Assembly: GCA_034437815.1 (NCBI GenBank)
Contig: DAOTTC010000072.1
Location: forward strand, 1 to 64,000
Reading direction: 5' to 3'
DNA length: 64,000 nucleotides
DNA from: JADMIH01 sp034437815
Lineage (GTDB): Bacteria > Chloroflexota > Chloroflexia > QHBQ01 > JADMIH01
A model generated the notes under the pieces. That model was not told the origin of the DNA. It was given only the letters and a program-made list of their open reading frames with translations, and did no database searches. A program made the position numbers and the translations under genes. Positions 1 to 12,063 of the stretch are shown here, in pieces; within the stretch, counting starts at the first letter, position 1; every line of letters begins with the position of its first letter.

Positions 1-195
1 CTTCATGATCCACTCGCGCTCAGGCAGGACGCCCATCAGTTCGGAGTTGGCGTGCATCTCCACGAACTTGAGCACCTGCCTGCGGTATTCCTCGGGCATC
101 CAGTCGCCCGCTTCCACCTTGCCGCCGTTCTGCACGTATTCGGTGAATTGGGCTACGCGCTCCGGGTCTTCTACCATGGTAGTTTGATCGGTCAT
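1..195 (-). CDS. paaA: PaaA, ring-1,2-phenylacetyl-CoA epoxidase catalytic subunit (N-terminal part)
   Basis: This is the first 65 codons of a gene that continues past the left edge. The translation has the PaaA N-terminal pattern: a DWMPEEYRRQ segment (PaaA has DWMP-x-x-YR), then H-A-N-S-E, then MGVLPEREW (PaaA MG-x-x-PE-x-xW). PaaA is the di-iron oxygenase subunit of the PaaABC(D)E complex, which epoxidises the ring of phenylacetyl-CoA in aerobic phenylacetate breakdown. The iron ligands lie outside the window. The start at 195 is favoured because an AAGGAGG Shine-Dalgarno sits six bases before it; the in-frame ATG at 201 directly abuts that site. The ATG overlaps the stop of the upstream TetR gene as ATGA, so the two are probably translationally coupled. 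Identity rests on 65 residues but the motif match is specific. Confidence 0.85.
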   Translation of the reverse strand, partial: MTDQTTMVEDPERVAQFTEYVQNGGKVEAGDWMPEEYRRQVLKFVEMHANSELMGVLPEREWIMK

Positions 196-776
196 GTGCA
201 TCCTCCTTCTGACAGCCCTTTCAGAATGAGTTCAGTGAAAGCATCGGCCACTTCGATGGGCGAGAGCGGGCCGTCGGGCCTGTACCACTGGGGCATCCAG
301 TTGACCGCCGACAGCACCAGCAGGGCGCTCATCTTGGGGTCGGTGGCGGGCGAGAAGTGACCCGACCGCACTCCTTCTTCGACCACGCGCCGATAGAGGG
401 CTTCGTAGCGCTTGCGGCGTTCCAGAATGGACTGACGGCGCGGCTCGCTCAGGAACTTCCATTCGTGCAGGAATACGGTGGCATCGGGCAGGTTATCGGC
501 CAGCACCTGCACGTGTGCGCGCACCATCTCGCGCAGTTTGTCTGCGGGTGGCATGTCCGACGCCACTATCGGTTCCACAGCCCCAAGGAACTGGTCGGCG
601 GCGCGGTTCACGATCTCCCACAGCACGTCCTCTTTAGATTCGATATGCGCGTACAGGGAACCGGCCTGCATGTTGAGCCGCCGGGCTATGTCGCGCACGG
701 TGGTTGCGGGATAGCCCCGCTCGCTGAACAAGGAACGCGCTGTGGAGTAGATTTGCTCTTTGCGGTCCAGTACCAT
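192..776 (-). CDS. TetR/AcrR-family regulator, probable PaaR-type repressor of phenylacetate genes
   Basis: This 194-residue protein has the TetR architecture. The N-terminal helix-turn-helix (about residues 8-55) contains FSERGYPATTVRDIARR followed by GSLYAHIESKEDVL. The helical C-terminal half should bind the ligand and form the dimer. It is the first gene of a unit whose second gene is paaA, with an ATGA overlap. In Thermus and several other groups a TetR protein, PaaR, represses paa genes and is released by phenylacetyl-CoA. The promoter and operator just upstream (823-851 and 798-811) fit that model. The role as PaaR is inferred from context and operator sequence; membership of the TetR family is clear. 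A fatty-acid-type TetR regulator is the main alternative. Confidence 0.85.
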   Translation of the reverse strand: MVLDRKEQIYSTARSLFSERGYPATTVRDIARRLNMQAGSLYAHIESKEDVLWEIVNRAADQFLGAVEPIVASDMPPADKLREMVRAHVQVLADNLPDATVFLHEWKFLSEPRRQSILERRKRYEALYRRVVEEGVRSGHFSPATDPKMSALLVLSAVNWMPQWYRPDGPLSPIEVADAFTELILKGLSEGGCT

Positions 777-797
777 AACTCCCCATCTTCGGATAAA

Positions 798-811
798 CTA
801 ACGCTTGTTAG
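798..811. promoter_or_regulatory. Palindromic operator, probable binding site of the TetR regulator
   Basis: CTAACGCTTGTTAG is an inverted repeat (CTAAC-N4-GTTAG) between the -10 box and the TetR start codon. It agrees at all but one specified base with the CNAACGNNCGTTNG consensus that I recall for Thermus thermophilus PaaR. Its position just downstream of the expected transcription start suggests repression by blocking RNA polymerase, with autoregulation. Confidence 0.65.
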
Positions 812-822
812 GCTACCACCCA

Positions 823-851
823 ATTATAACCTGTCTCATTCGTGCTGTCAA
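823..851 (-). promoter_or_regulatory. Consensus sigma-70 promoter of the tetR-paaA unit
   Basis: On the minus strand TTGACA (851-846) and TATAAT (828-823) are separated by 17 bases, a perfect match to the housekeeping promoter consensus. Transcription should start near 816, just upstream of the palindromic operator and about 40 bases before the TetR start codon. So strong a promoter fits a tightly repressed catabolic operon. Confidence 0.85.
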
Positions 852-879
852 CGCAGGTACCCTGACAGCCCTCACCCTT

Positions 880-1178
880 GCCGGGGGCACCAGCGAGGGC
901 TTGCTCGAACATAGTGCGAGCTCGGCGCGCGATTACTTGGGCCTCTATCACGTCGGCAAGGCCGGGCTGATGCTCGGCCAGCGTCAGGAGGGTGCCGCGA
1001 AGTTGGTCGGGGGTGAGATCGGCGAACGAAGCATCGAGGGGCGGACGCTCTTCCACCCCCTCAGGCCGGTTGGTGTAGGCGAGGAGGGTAGCGACGATGC
1101 GCTTGCAGGCCCCGCCCAGTCATAAGGGCAGGTGCATCGGACTGCGGTGACTTCAGGTGGGTTGGATGGAGTGGACAC
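880..1178 (-). pseudogene. Decayed SWIM zinc-finger protein remnant
   Basis: Two reading frames together resemble the SWIM domain (C-x-C-xn-C-x-H). The upstream frame reads V-R-C-T-C-P-Y-D-W and then loses register near 1110-1117. The other frame continues as C-K-R-I-V-A-T-L-L-A-Y-T-N-R-P-E-G-V-E-E-R-P-P-L-D, which resembles the usual CKHIVATLLAY tail. A single missing base would restore one frame. The last zinc ligand is also changed (K-R instead of K-H). No plausible full-length gene surrounds it and the 3' end grades into unrelated sequence. I read it as a pseudogene fragment; a sequencing error could explain the frameshift but not the missing ends. Confidence 0.6.
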
Positions 1179-1192
1179 TCCCGTGTGATTTT

Positions 1193-1218
1193 ATTAGAGT
1201 TGGCTATTAGAGTTGGCT
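1193..1218. repeat. 13-bp tandem duplication
   Basis: ATTAGAGTTGGCT occurs twice in direct succession (1193-1205 and 1206-1218). It lies between the SWIM remnant and the next gene and overlaps the stop codon of that gene. It may mark a slippage or rearrangement point near the decayed sequence. Confidence 0.8.
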
Positions 1219-1647
1219 CGAACTGAGGAGATTGCTCACACCAATCCGGTTCCTCAACAAATCGGGCCAGATGCCGGGGAAAGAGTTATAATCCCACACA
1301 TCACGAATAATCACGCAAGCCTTCTCCCAAGGCATCCCGATATGCTGAGCCTCCCAGTCGTGTCGCAGGTCTTCCTCGGCCTCTTCCCACGTGCGGCCTT
1401 TGTATTCGGGGCGGTTGTGCATCTCCCAGCCATAACGGTATACAGGCTCGCACACTTCCCATCGCTCATTCTGCGCCCCGGTGCCATAGCGCCACTGCCA
1501 GAGGGCTTGGTAGCGTGGGCCAACCTCTTCCCATTGTGCCCTGCCGATAGAATATCCGATGGCGGGCAGGGCGCCGCCCGAAGCTTCCCCATTCACCGGT
1601 ATGTCCGCACCGTCTGCATCCGCCGCCTCATGATGATCGGTCACCAT
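1207..1647 (-). CDS. Tryptophan-rich protein of unknown function
   Basis: This 146-residue protein has no signal peptide or membrane segment. It is rich in W, Y, R and E, with two related stretches: a W-E-E-V-G-P-R-Y-Q segment, then Y-R-Y-G-W-E-M-H-N-R-P-E-Y-K-G-R-T-W-E-E and a D-L-R-H-D-W-E segment. I recall the second pattern (YRYGWE, a 'GRTWEEAE' turn, then a D-W-E helix) from short uncharacterised proteins, some linked to general stress proteins, but I cannot assign a function. The start at 1647 is chosen over longer options because GAGGAGG lies seven to eight bases upstream and conserved-looking sequence begins there. The last about 25 residues lack the pattern and end in the 13-bp tandem repeat, so the C-terminus may have been altered. 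Confidence 0.6.
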   Translation of the reverse strand: MVTDHHEAADADGADIPVNGEASGGALPAIGYSIGRAQWEEVGPRYQALWQWRYGTGAQNERWEVCEPVYRYGWEMHNRPEYKGRTWEEAEEDLRHDWEAQHIGMPWEKACVIIRDVWDYNSFPGIWPDLLRNRIGVSNLLSSSQL

Positions 1648-2071
1648 TACTCTTCCTCCTCTCACACAACGTCCTCTATCCCTCGCAAGCTTTGTAAAGC
1701 GCTCAACCCAACTGCCGGCCAAAGTGCCCCCGAAATACCTTTGAAGAAGGAACAAGCGGATAGACCTTGCATGTTCCGATGCGGTTCGCAGGCGGCGTGC
1801 TCGCTCTGCGACAGGGTGCCGAACTAAAGAGGATACAGCAGGAACTATGCCTCGCATCCTGATTGTGGGCCGGCAGACCTCTGCATAGCTCGTGACGGAG
1901 GGCATGAACGACCCCAGCTACCGGCTACCATGGCCGCCGGCAGTTTCCAAGCCAGACCCGAGAATCTGAAGCTGTTTGGTGTGGGTGGGGTGTATAGGGT
2001 AAAATAGAGAGTACATAATTATACCATGTGGTGCCACTTTTGGCGCAAGATATTCGGAGCCAAACCTACTG
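1648..2071. other. Non-coding stretch with a weak promoter candidate
   Basis: No convincing gene is present. TTGGTG at 1976-1981 and TAAAAT at 2000-2005, 18 bases apart, could serve as a weak promoter for the gene at 2072. The sequence around it is AT-richer than the rest of the window. Confidence 0.35.
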
Positions 2072-3172
2072 ATGACCTCAACTGACGTGATTCACAAAGC
2101 CGACAGGGCGGGTGGGGCCGGCCTGCGTGTGCCGCGCGTGGTGAAATGCCCCACGCCCCAGTGTCCCGGCTGGATCACACTGGACAACAGCCGGCACCAG
2201 ACGGCACCTTGCCGCTACTGCCGCATCGGCGTGGACACCCTGCGCTTTCTGCTGTCGCGCATAGGCACCGGGCCTGAGAACAAGGCCCTGCCCGCCGAAG
2301 TGCACGACGAGTTCAACCGGCTGATGTTGGCTATGGCCGGGGCGTGGGGGCAGAACGTTTACCTGCGCCCGTCCCTCAGCACGCTGGTGGATATGCAGGG
2401 CGGGGCACGCGGCGTGGTGATAGAGTACAACCCGCAGTTGGGCACGGCGGGAGCCGATGGGCCGGCCCCGCTGGTGGGCACTATCTTGCACAGGCTGCTG
2501 CACTTCGAGGCCCATCTGGGGCACAGGCCGCCGCAGGTCGTGGCCCGCTCAGGGGCACGCGACAAAGAGGGGCTGGTGCCCCTGCTCACTTACCTGCTGG
2601 TGGTGGCCGACCACGCTTGGGTGACCGCGCGGCTCACACAGCTCAACCCCGCGCTGCACAGCGCCCAGAGCAGGTGGGGGCTGGACCTCGCCCAGATGCT
2701 GGTGGGGTCGGAGAGCATGTTCAACCGCTACCTGTCGGAGCGCAACCTCCATAAGCTGGTGGGCGTGCTCCAGTCCACGGCTGACCCTGACGAGTTCAGG
2801 GCGGCGGTGATACAGCGGCTGGCCGCACTAACTTCGCAGATACTGGAGCGCGAGAAGGAGGAAACGCGCCGCATCTATCTGGCGATACAGCTCGCCAATG
2901 TGCACCTGCTCAACCCCGATGCTTTCGCGGCCTACCAGCAGGCGCTGGCAGCCACCGGCCTGAGCGGGGTGCGCGAAGCCCTGCCGGTGGCCGAACGACT
3001 GCATAATGAGTTGAGCAGTTCGCCTATCGCCAACCCTCCTAGTCCGGAGGCTCGCGCAGGGGAGGGCGAGATAGCGCGGGCTGTGACGGTGGACCCTGCC
3101 CAATACCTCAAAGCTATGGAAGCCTGCGTCAAAGCGCTGGGGCTGGGCAACTTCTTCGAAGTGAAAGTCTAG
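2072..3172 (+). CDS. Uncharacterised zinc-ribbon protein
   Basis: This 366-residue protein has no recognised family. Near the N-terminus it has a likely zinc ribbon, C-P-T-P-Q-C-P-G at residues 25-32 followed by C-R-Y-C about 20 residues later. The middle contains H-R-L-L-H-F-E-A-H-L-G-H (near residue 140), a histidine-rich helix that could bind metal but is not a classical HEXXH. The C-terminal third is helical, and the region near residues 310-335 is low in complexity (S-S-P-I-A-N-P-P-S-P-E-A-R). No signal peptide or membrane helices are visible. It lies 91 bases upstream of secA on the same strand with no clear terminator between. The start is the first ATG of the frame; no strong Shine-Dalgarno decides it. 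Confidence 0.6.
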   Translation: MTSTDVIHKADRAGGAGLRVPRVVKCPTPQCPGWITLDNSRHQTAPCRYCRIGVDTLRFLLSRIGTGPENKALPAEVHDEFNRLMLAMAGAWGQNVYLRPSLSTLVDMQGGARGVVIEYNPQLGTAGADGPAPLVGTILHRLLHFEAHLGHRPPQVVARSGARDKEGLVPLLTYLLVVADHAWVTARLTQLNPALHSAQSRWGLDLAQMLVGSESMFNRYLSERNLHKLVGVLQSTADPDEFRAAVIQRLAALTSQILEREKEETRRIYLAIQLANVHLLNPDAFAAYQQALAATGLSGVREALPVAERLHNELSSSPIANPPSPEARAGEGEIARAVTVDPAQYLKAMEACVKALGLGNFFEVKV

Positions 3173-3263
3173 AAGTTGGCCGCCATTTCACAGCACGGCC
3201 CCCAAGAACGAACAGATGTGCACGAGTCATGCCTGATGGCAGGCTCCGAAAAGGAAGACAGCT

Positions 3264-7826
<4,563 letters not shown>

Positions 7827-7884
7827 CGCAGTGAACAAGGTCAGGAGATAGCTTTATAAAACCGAGTCGTCGCTTGTTTGCTCC

Positions 7885-10182
7885 ATGCGCTTCGTGATAC
7901 TGCACCCTGCCAGAGCATGGCGGCGCACCGATCTGGCGCTCGCGATCCTGCTGTTCCTCGCAAGCTTGGCCCTGTACACGGCCACCCTCGCACCCACCAT
8001 CGTGTCCACCAGCTTCGACTCGCCTGAGCTGGTTACCAAGGCCGGGTTGTTGGAGCTGGCGCACATCCCCGGCTCGCCCGTTTACGTGTGGTTGGGCCAT
8101 TTGTTCGCGCACCTGCCCTTCGGTGAGGTGGCGGCGCGGGTCAACTGGCTGTCGGCCTTTTCGAGTGCGCTGGCTGTGGCCTTGCTGTATGTGGTGGCCG
8201 TGCGCCATCTGGCCACCGGCCGGCTGTGTGCTATGGGGGGCGCACTGCTGTTCGCGCTGTCCCTCACCTTCTGGTCGCAGGCGGTAATAGCCGAGCTGTA
8301 CGCGCCGAGCATGGCCCTGCTGGGCCTTTCGGTGCTGGCCTTGCTCGAATGGGCGAATGAGCGCAGTGGTCATAACAACAGCATACGGGCAAGGTGGTGG
8401 CTTGCGGCTTCGGCCGGAGCCTTCGGGTTGAGCCTCGGCGTGCACCCGTCCAATCTGCTCTACCTGCCCGCTTTTGCGGCTTTTGCGCTGATGGGTCTGT
8501 CGGCGCGCCGCTCAATCTGTGCCCAGCCTGAACCTCAACCTCAACCCCGGCTTGCCAGTGCGCGTCCTCCGCGCCGGTTCGATGTGGTGGGCGGGGTGCT
8601 GGCCGCGCTTGTGGGGCTGGTAGTGGTGATTGTGCCCTATACGTGGGTATATTTCTCCCTGCCGCATATGCCGCCCGGCGACGACTTTCCGAGGGCCGCT
8701 CCGGGCTGGCCGCTCTTTTACGAGAGCACCATCAACGCCTTCCACCAGTACCGCTTTGCCTTCCCCATCGAGCAGATACCGGAGCGCGTCGGCCTGTTTC
8801 TGCACCTGATGGCCCGCAATCTGGGGCCGGTGGGAGTGCCATTGATGTTGGTGGGTGTGTGGTGGTTAGCCATCACACGCCTGAGGGCGTTCACCATGTT
8901 GGCGCTGATGGTGCTGGCGAACGTGGTCTTCTACATCAACTACAAGGTGTTGGACAACGATGTGTTCTACATCCCAGCCTATTGGGTGATGGGTGGGCTG
9001 ATGGCGGCAGGTCTGAAAGCTGTGTGGGTGGGAGTAGGCCACCTGCGGCGGTGGGCGAGCGGTGTGTGGCCGGGGGCGCGTGGGGCGAAGCCTGCCGGGG
9101 GTGCAGAGGGGTTCCGGAGCGTTTTCTCCGGCGCGAACCGTGTCCGTGATAGGGGCAGTCGTTGGTCGCTGATGAGCGCGTGGCCGATCTCGGTGGGACC
9201 GGCGCTGGTGGCCCTGCTCGTGCTTGCGGGGGCGGGCTGGCAGTGGCAGAGCAACTACTGGTTCAACGACCAGTCGGGCAATCTGGCCTTCCACGACTTC
9301 TGGGGCAATGCGTTCGCCATGCTTCCGCAGGGCGCATATGTGTATCACCGAGGGGCTTCGCCGGGCTACGACCTGCTGTATTATACCCGGCTGTGTGGGG
9401 TGCGCCCCGACCTGCATGTGGTGGCCGGGCCCGGCTCGCCTGCCTCGCCACCTGCTGTGTGGCCTTCAGGTCCGGTGTTCTCCGGTGTGACTAAGTATGA
9501 CTGCTGTTTGCCCGATTTTGTTAGAGAAGACGGCACTAGGCCCAAGTGGTACGAACCGGTGCTGACCGGCATGTTCAGGTGGCAGCACGGTATGCAGTAC
9601 GGCTGGCTCAATCTGTTCAGGGTACGAGCACCCGACGATGTGCCCCATGACTGGATGGTGCCCATTGACGACCCCGCTTCGCACCCATCAAACAAGCTAG
9701 ACAACATCCCCTACACGTCTGAACTAGTGCTGGTGGGGGTGGACGCCGAGCCGCAGGCCTATGCAGGCAAGCCGTGGCGCATAGTGCGCTACTGGTATTC
9801 GCTTGGACAGTCCACGTGGATACCGCCCATGGTCACCATCTTGGGCGACTACGAGGCGGTGGAGAGCCATGTGCCTTTGTTTAATCAGCTTGCCGACTAT
9901 GTGCAAGCCAGAGGCATCAGCGACATGGGCCTGTATGTGATAAAGGACGAGGTGAATCTGGTCATACCGTCCAACCTGCCGCCGGGCAAATACAAGATCA
10001 GGGTGGCACGGGCCGAACCCCGCCTCGTGACCGACATCATGCTCGACCCAGCGCCGCCCCACGAACTGGTGTCCAACGAGCACGTGGTGGCCGAGGTGCA
10101 GGTCGTAACCGGGGCACAGGAAGGCCTCCACAGCCCGCCCGACCCCCTCGCCCATGCCACCAACCCCATGTGCAAGCGCTAG
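7885..10182 (+). CDS. DUF2723-family multi-pass membrane protein, probable GT-C-like glycosyltransferase
   Basis: This 765-residue membrane protein has the DUF2723 N-terminal signature: L-Y-T-A-T-L-A-P-T, then D-S-P-E-L-V-T, then H-I-P-G-S-P-V-Y-V-W-L-G and R-V-N-W-L-S-A. About nine to eleven hydrophobic segments lie in the first 450 residues; the rest (about 470-765) is a soluble domain probably on the outer face. Members such as vertebrate TMEM260 act as lipid-linked-sugar-dependent O-mannosyltransferases, and the acidic residue in the DSPEL motif is the expected catalytic site. Substrate is not predictable here. The gene starts 58 bases after secA with no terminator seen, so co-transcription is possible. 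No good Shine-Dalgarno precedes the chosen ATG. Confidence 0.75.
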   Translation: MRFVILHPARAWRRTDLALAILLFLASLALYTATLAPTIVSTSFDSPELVTKAGLLELAHIPGSPVYVWLGHLFAHLPFGEVAARVNWLSAFSSALAVALLYVVAVRHLATGRLCAMGGALLFALSLTFWSQAVIAELYAPSMALLGLSVLALLEWANERSGHNNSIRARWWLAASAGAFGLSLGVHPSNLLYLPAFAAFALMGLSARRSICAQPEPQPQPRLASARPPRRFDVVGGVLAALVGLVVVIVPYTWVYFSLPHMPPGDDFPRAAPGWPLFYESTINAFHQYRFAFPIEQIPERVGLFLHLMARNLGPVGVPLMLVGVWWLAITRLRAFTMLALMVLANVVFYINYKVLDNDVFYIPAYWVMGGLMAAGLKAVWVGVGHLRRWASGVWPGARGAKPAGGAEGFRSVFSGANRVRDRGSRWSLMSAWPISVGPALVALLVLAGAGWQWQSNYWFNDQSGNLAFHDFWGNAFAMLPQGAYVYHRGASPGYDLLYYTRLCGVRPDLHVVAGPGSPASPPAVWPSGPVFSGVTKYDCCLPDFVREDGTRPKWYEPVLTGMFRWQHGMQYGWLNLFRVRAPDDVPHDWMVPIDDPASHPSNKLDNIPYTSELVLVGVDAEPQAYAGKPWRIVRYWYSLGQSTWIPPMVTILGDYEAVESHVPLFNQLADYVQARGISDMGLYVIKDEVNLVIPSNLPPGKYKIRVARAEPRLVTDIMLDPAPPHELVSNEHVVAEVQVVTGAQEGLHSPPDPLAHATNPMCKR

Positions 10183-10223
10183 GTTGGTGATTGCGGCTAC
10201 TCACATATGCCTGATGGCAAACC

Positions 10224-10266
10224 CACACCCCCGGCCCCTCTTCCACAAGGGGAGAGGGGAGGTGTG
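10224..10266. repeat. Palindromic intergenic repeat
   Basis: CCCCTCTTCCACAAGGGG and flanking CACACC / GGTGTG arms form an imperfect hairpin. Similar C-rich/G-rich palindromes occur at 17552-17604 and 31189-31248. The following stretch (10321-10350) has a GGATGCGGGCGGGACGCCTG motif seen again at 46678. No gene is visible in 10183-10438. Confidence 0.55.
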
Positions 10267-10438
10267 TAGTGACCGTGTGGTTGCTGTACAGCCCCATCCT
10301 ATGAAGGGATGGGGTTACGGCTGGATGCGGGCGGGACGCCTGCACTCCGTCTTGATGCCCTTGGTGTCGTGTCTTGGTGGTTACCTCCAACTACTGACGA
10401 CCCCCGATTCTTGCTGGAACCCCACCAGTCAGATTTGG

Positions 10439-10467
10439 TTGACGTGTAACGTGGTTTGGGGTATAAT
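10439..10467 (+). promoter_or_regulatory. Promoter of the rplJ-rplL operon
   Basis: TTGACG (10439-10444) and TATAAT (10462-10467) have an optimal 17-base spacing. Transcription should start near 10474, giving an approximately 300-base leader before rplJ that contains the L10 leader structure. Confidence 0.85.
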
Positions 10468-10479
10468 AGGCCATTGGGT

Positions 10480-10562
10480 CGGTAACGGCCTGCAAACTGA
10501 ATAGCCTGAGACAGCCGGCGCGTCACCAGACGCTTAATAAATCAGCCTGCCGAGGCGCAAAT
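10480..10562 (+). promoter_or_regulatory. Ribosomal protein L10 leader (autoregulatory mRNA structure)
   Basis: The 5' leader of rplJ carries GACAGCCGGCG, a short hairpin GCGTC-ACCA-GACGC (10519-10532), then CTTAATAAATCAG and CCTGCCGAGGCG. As I recall, an adenine-rich internal segment followed by CCTGCCGAGG is typical of L10 leaders. L10 or the L10(L12)4 complex binds this structure and represses its own operon. Boundaries are approximate; a covariance-model search would settle them. Confidence 0.7.
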
Positions 10563-10644
10563 GCACCAGCATACCACGACCTGAAGCCACACCCGCTTCA
10601 GCGTAGCCTTGCGTGGTGGCTTGTGTGATGGATGACTACGTGAT

Positions 10645-10691
10645 TCCCCATGCCCTCGACTCGGCAGAGCAAAGCGAGGCGTGGGGATTTT
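10645..10691 (+). terminator. Hairpin plus T-run in the rplJ leader, possible attenuator
   Basis: TCCCCATGCCCTCG (10645-10658) pairs with CGAGGCGTGGGGA (10675-10687) and is followed by TTTT. It lies inside the transcribed leader, between the L10 leader motif and rplJ, so it may be a conditional terminator rather than the end of another gene. Confidence 0.5.
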
Positions 10692-10777
10692 GATTCGGAA
10701 TGGGTCGGGATGGGTCGAAATGAAACGCCACCGGCTGATGGCCTTGATGAACGAAACGAAGGGAGGTGACACACAAC

Positions 10778-11353
10778 ATGCCAACGACAAGAAAGAAAGA
10801 GCAGGTGAAAGCTCTGGTCAACCTGTTCAAGGAGAGTCAGGTGTTGATATTCACCGATTACAGGGGCCTCAGCGTATCGGATATAGCTGCACTGCGTCGC
10901 CAGCTACGTGAGCGGGGGGTGGAGTACCACGTTACCAAGAATACCCTGACCGAACTGGCCGCGCATCGTGTAGGGATAGACGACCTGAACGGCCTGCTGG
11001 CCGGACCGACTGCCATCGCCTTCGTGCGCGACGATATCCCGGCGGCCACCAAAATACTGACCGACTTCGCGCGGACCTCCAGAATATTGCAGGTCCGGGG
11101 CGCGCTCGCTGGAAAGCAGATATTGAACGCCGATCAGGTGGCCGATCTGGCTAAACTGCGCTCTCGTGAAGAGTACATAGCCCAGATGCTGGGGTCGTTG
11201 CAGTCGCCTGTAGCCAACCTCGCCAGAGCGCTCAACGCCACGCTAACCAACTTCGCAAGGGTATTGCAGGCCCGCGTTGACCAACTGAATGAGCAGCAGG
11301 GTGGTGAGGCCACAGGCACAGCAGTCGAGGCCCCGGCTCCGACCTCCGCGTAA
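10778..11353 (+). CDS. rplJ: Ribosomal protein uL10
   Basis: This 191-residue protein is the base of the ribosomal L7/L12 stalk. It shows the L10 pattern: K-K-E-Q-V near the N-terminus, the V-L-I-F-T-D-Y-R-G-L-S-V-S segment, L-R-R-Q-L-R-E-R-G-V-E-Y-H-V-T-K-N-T-L, and a C-terminal helix that would bind L12 dimers. Length is slightly above the usual 165-180 because of an acidic/alanine-rich tail. The ATG at 10778 is chosen over the in-frame GTG at 10766 because GGGAGGTG lies nine bases before the ATG and overlaps the GTG. It is followed by rplL, but rplK/rplA and rpoB are not adjacent in this window. Confidence 0.95.
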   Translation: MPTTRKKEQVKALVNLFKESQVLIFTDYRGLSVSDIAALRRQLRERGVEYHVTKNTLTELAAHRVGIDDLNGLLAGPTAIAFVRDDIPAATKILTDFARTSRILQVRGALAGKQILNADQVADLAKLRSREEYIAQMLGSLQSPVANLARALNATLTNFARVLQARVDQLNEQQGGEATGTAVEAPAPTSA

Positions 11354-11435
11354 CCACGCCACACACGTGCATACCGGCTCTCCCTCCCAAACGTCTGGGC
11401 CGGTCGCCGGATGGCGGCAACGATAGAGATAGTGA

Positions 11436-11463
11436 AGTGATAAGTGATAAGTGATAAGTGATA
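11436..11463. repeat. Heptamer tandem repeat between rplJ and rplL
   Basis: Four exact copies of AGTGATA lie in the 172-base spacer between the two genes. The repeat is about 60 bases before the rplL start and leaves the rplL Shine-Dalgarno untouched. Confidence 0.9.
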
Positions 11464-11525
11464 TGGTGCCAATCGGTGCCAACAGGCAAAAACCAAACCA
11501 GTACTAGCAAAAGGAGACAGCAAAA

Positions 11526-11939
11526 ATGGCAACTACACTCACCCGTCAGGAGATCTTGGACGCGATCAAGAACATGAGCGTCCTTGAGCTTTCCCAGCTT
11601 GTGAAGGATATCGAGGAGGCCTTCGGCGTGACCGCCGCCGCCCCCATGGTAGTGGGTGGCTTTGCTCCCAGTGCGGCCCCCACCGCCGGTGCTGAGGGCA
11701 CAGCGGCCCCGCCTGCCGAGGAGGAGAAGACCGAGTTCGATGTCATCCTGACCGACTTCGGCCCGAACAAGATTCAGGTTATCAAAGTGGTGCGCGAACT
11801 GACCGGTCTGGGCCTGAAGGAGGCCAAGGATCTGGTCGAGGCGGCCCCCAAGCCGATCAAGGAAGGCGTGCCCAAGGAAGAGGCCGAGGCCGCGAAGGCC
11901 AAGCTCGAAGAGCAGGGCGCCAAGGTCGAAATCAAGTAA
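11526..11939 (+). CDS. rplL: Ribosomal protein bL12 (L7/L12)
   Basis: This 137-residue acidic stalk protein recruits translation GTPases to the ribosome. The N-terminal dimerisation helices (L-E-L-S-Q-L-V-K-D-I-E-E-A-F-G-V) are followed by an alanine/proline hinge (about residues 40-70) and the C-terminal domain with E-K-T-E-F-D-V-I-L, K-I-Q-V-I-K-V-V-R-E-L-T-G-L-G-L-K-E-A-K-D-L-V-E and the lysine-rich end. Length is slightly above the usual 120-130 because of the hinge. AAAAGGAGA precedes the ATG. Confidence 0.97.
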   Translation: MATTLTRQEILDAIKNMSVLELSQLVKDIEEAFGVTAAAPMVVGGFAPSAAPTAGAEGTAAPPAEEEKTEFDVILTDFGPNKIQVIKVVRELTGLGLKEAKDLVEAAPKPIKEGVPKEEAEAAKAKLEEQGAKVEIK

Positions 11940-11960
11940 AATCGAGTAACAGAGTGCTCG

Positions 11961-12028
11961 GCGGATACCGGGTGTTGGGGCTTCATCCTTACGTTACGTT
12001 GTGTTATGCTCCAGCAGCCGGTATCCGC
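11961..12028 (+). terminator. Perfect 11-bp inverted repeat downstream of rplL
   Basis: GCGGATACCGG (11961-11971) and CCGGTATCCGC (12018-12028) are exact inverted copies separated by 46 bases and followed by ATTTCAATTTC. It could act as a terminator of the rplJL unit, but the long loop and weak T-tract make this uncertain. Confidence 0.35.
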
Positions 12029-12063
12029 ATTTCAATTTCAACCCCTTGACCGGCCTGAATGCT

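Noticed and set aside
10766..10777. GTG start for rplJ at 10766
   Set aside because: The GTG overlaps the Shine-Dalgarno GGGAGGTG; the ATG at 10778 has a nine-base spacing and fits L10 N-termini.
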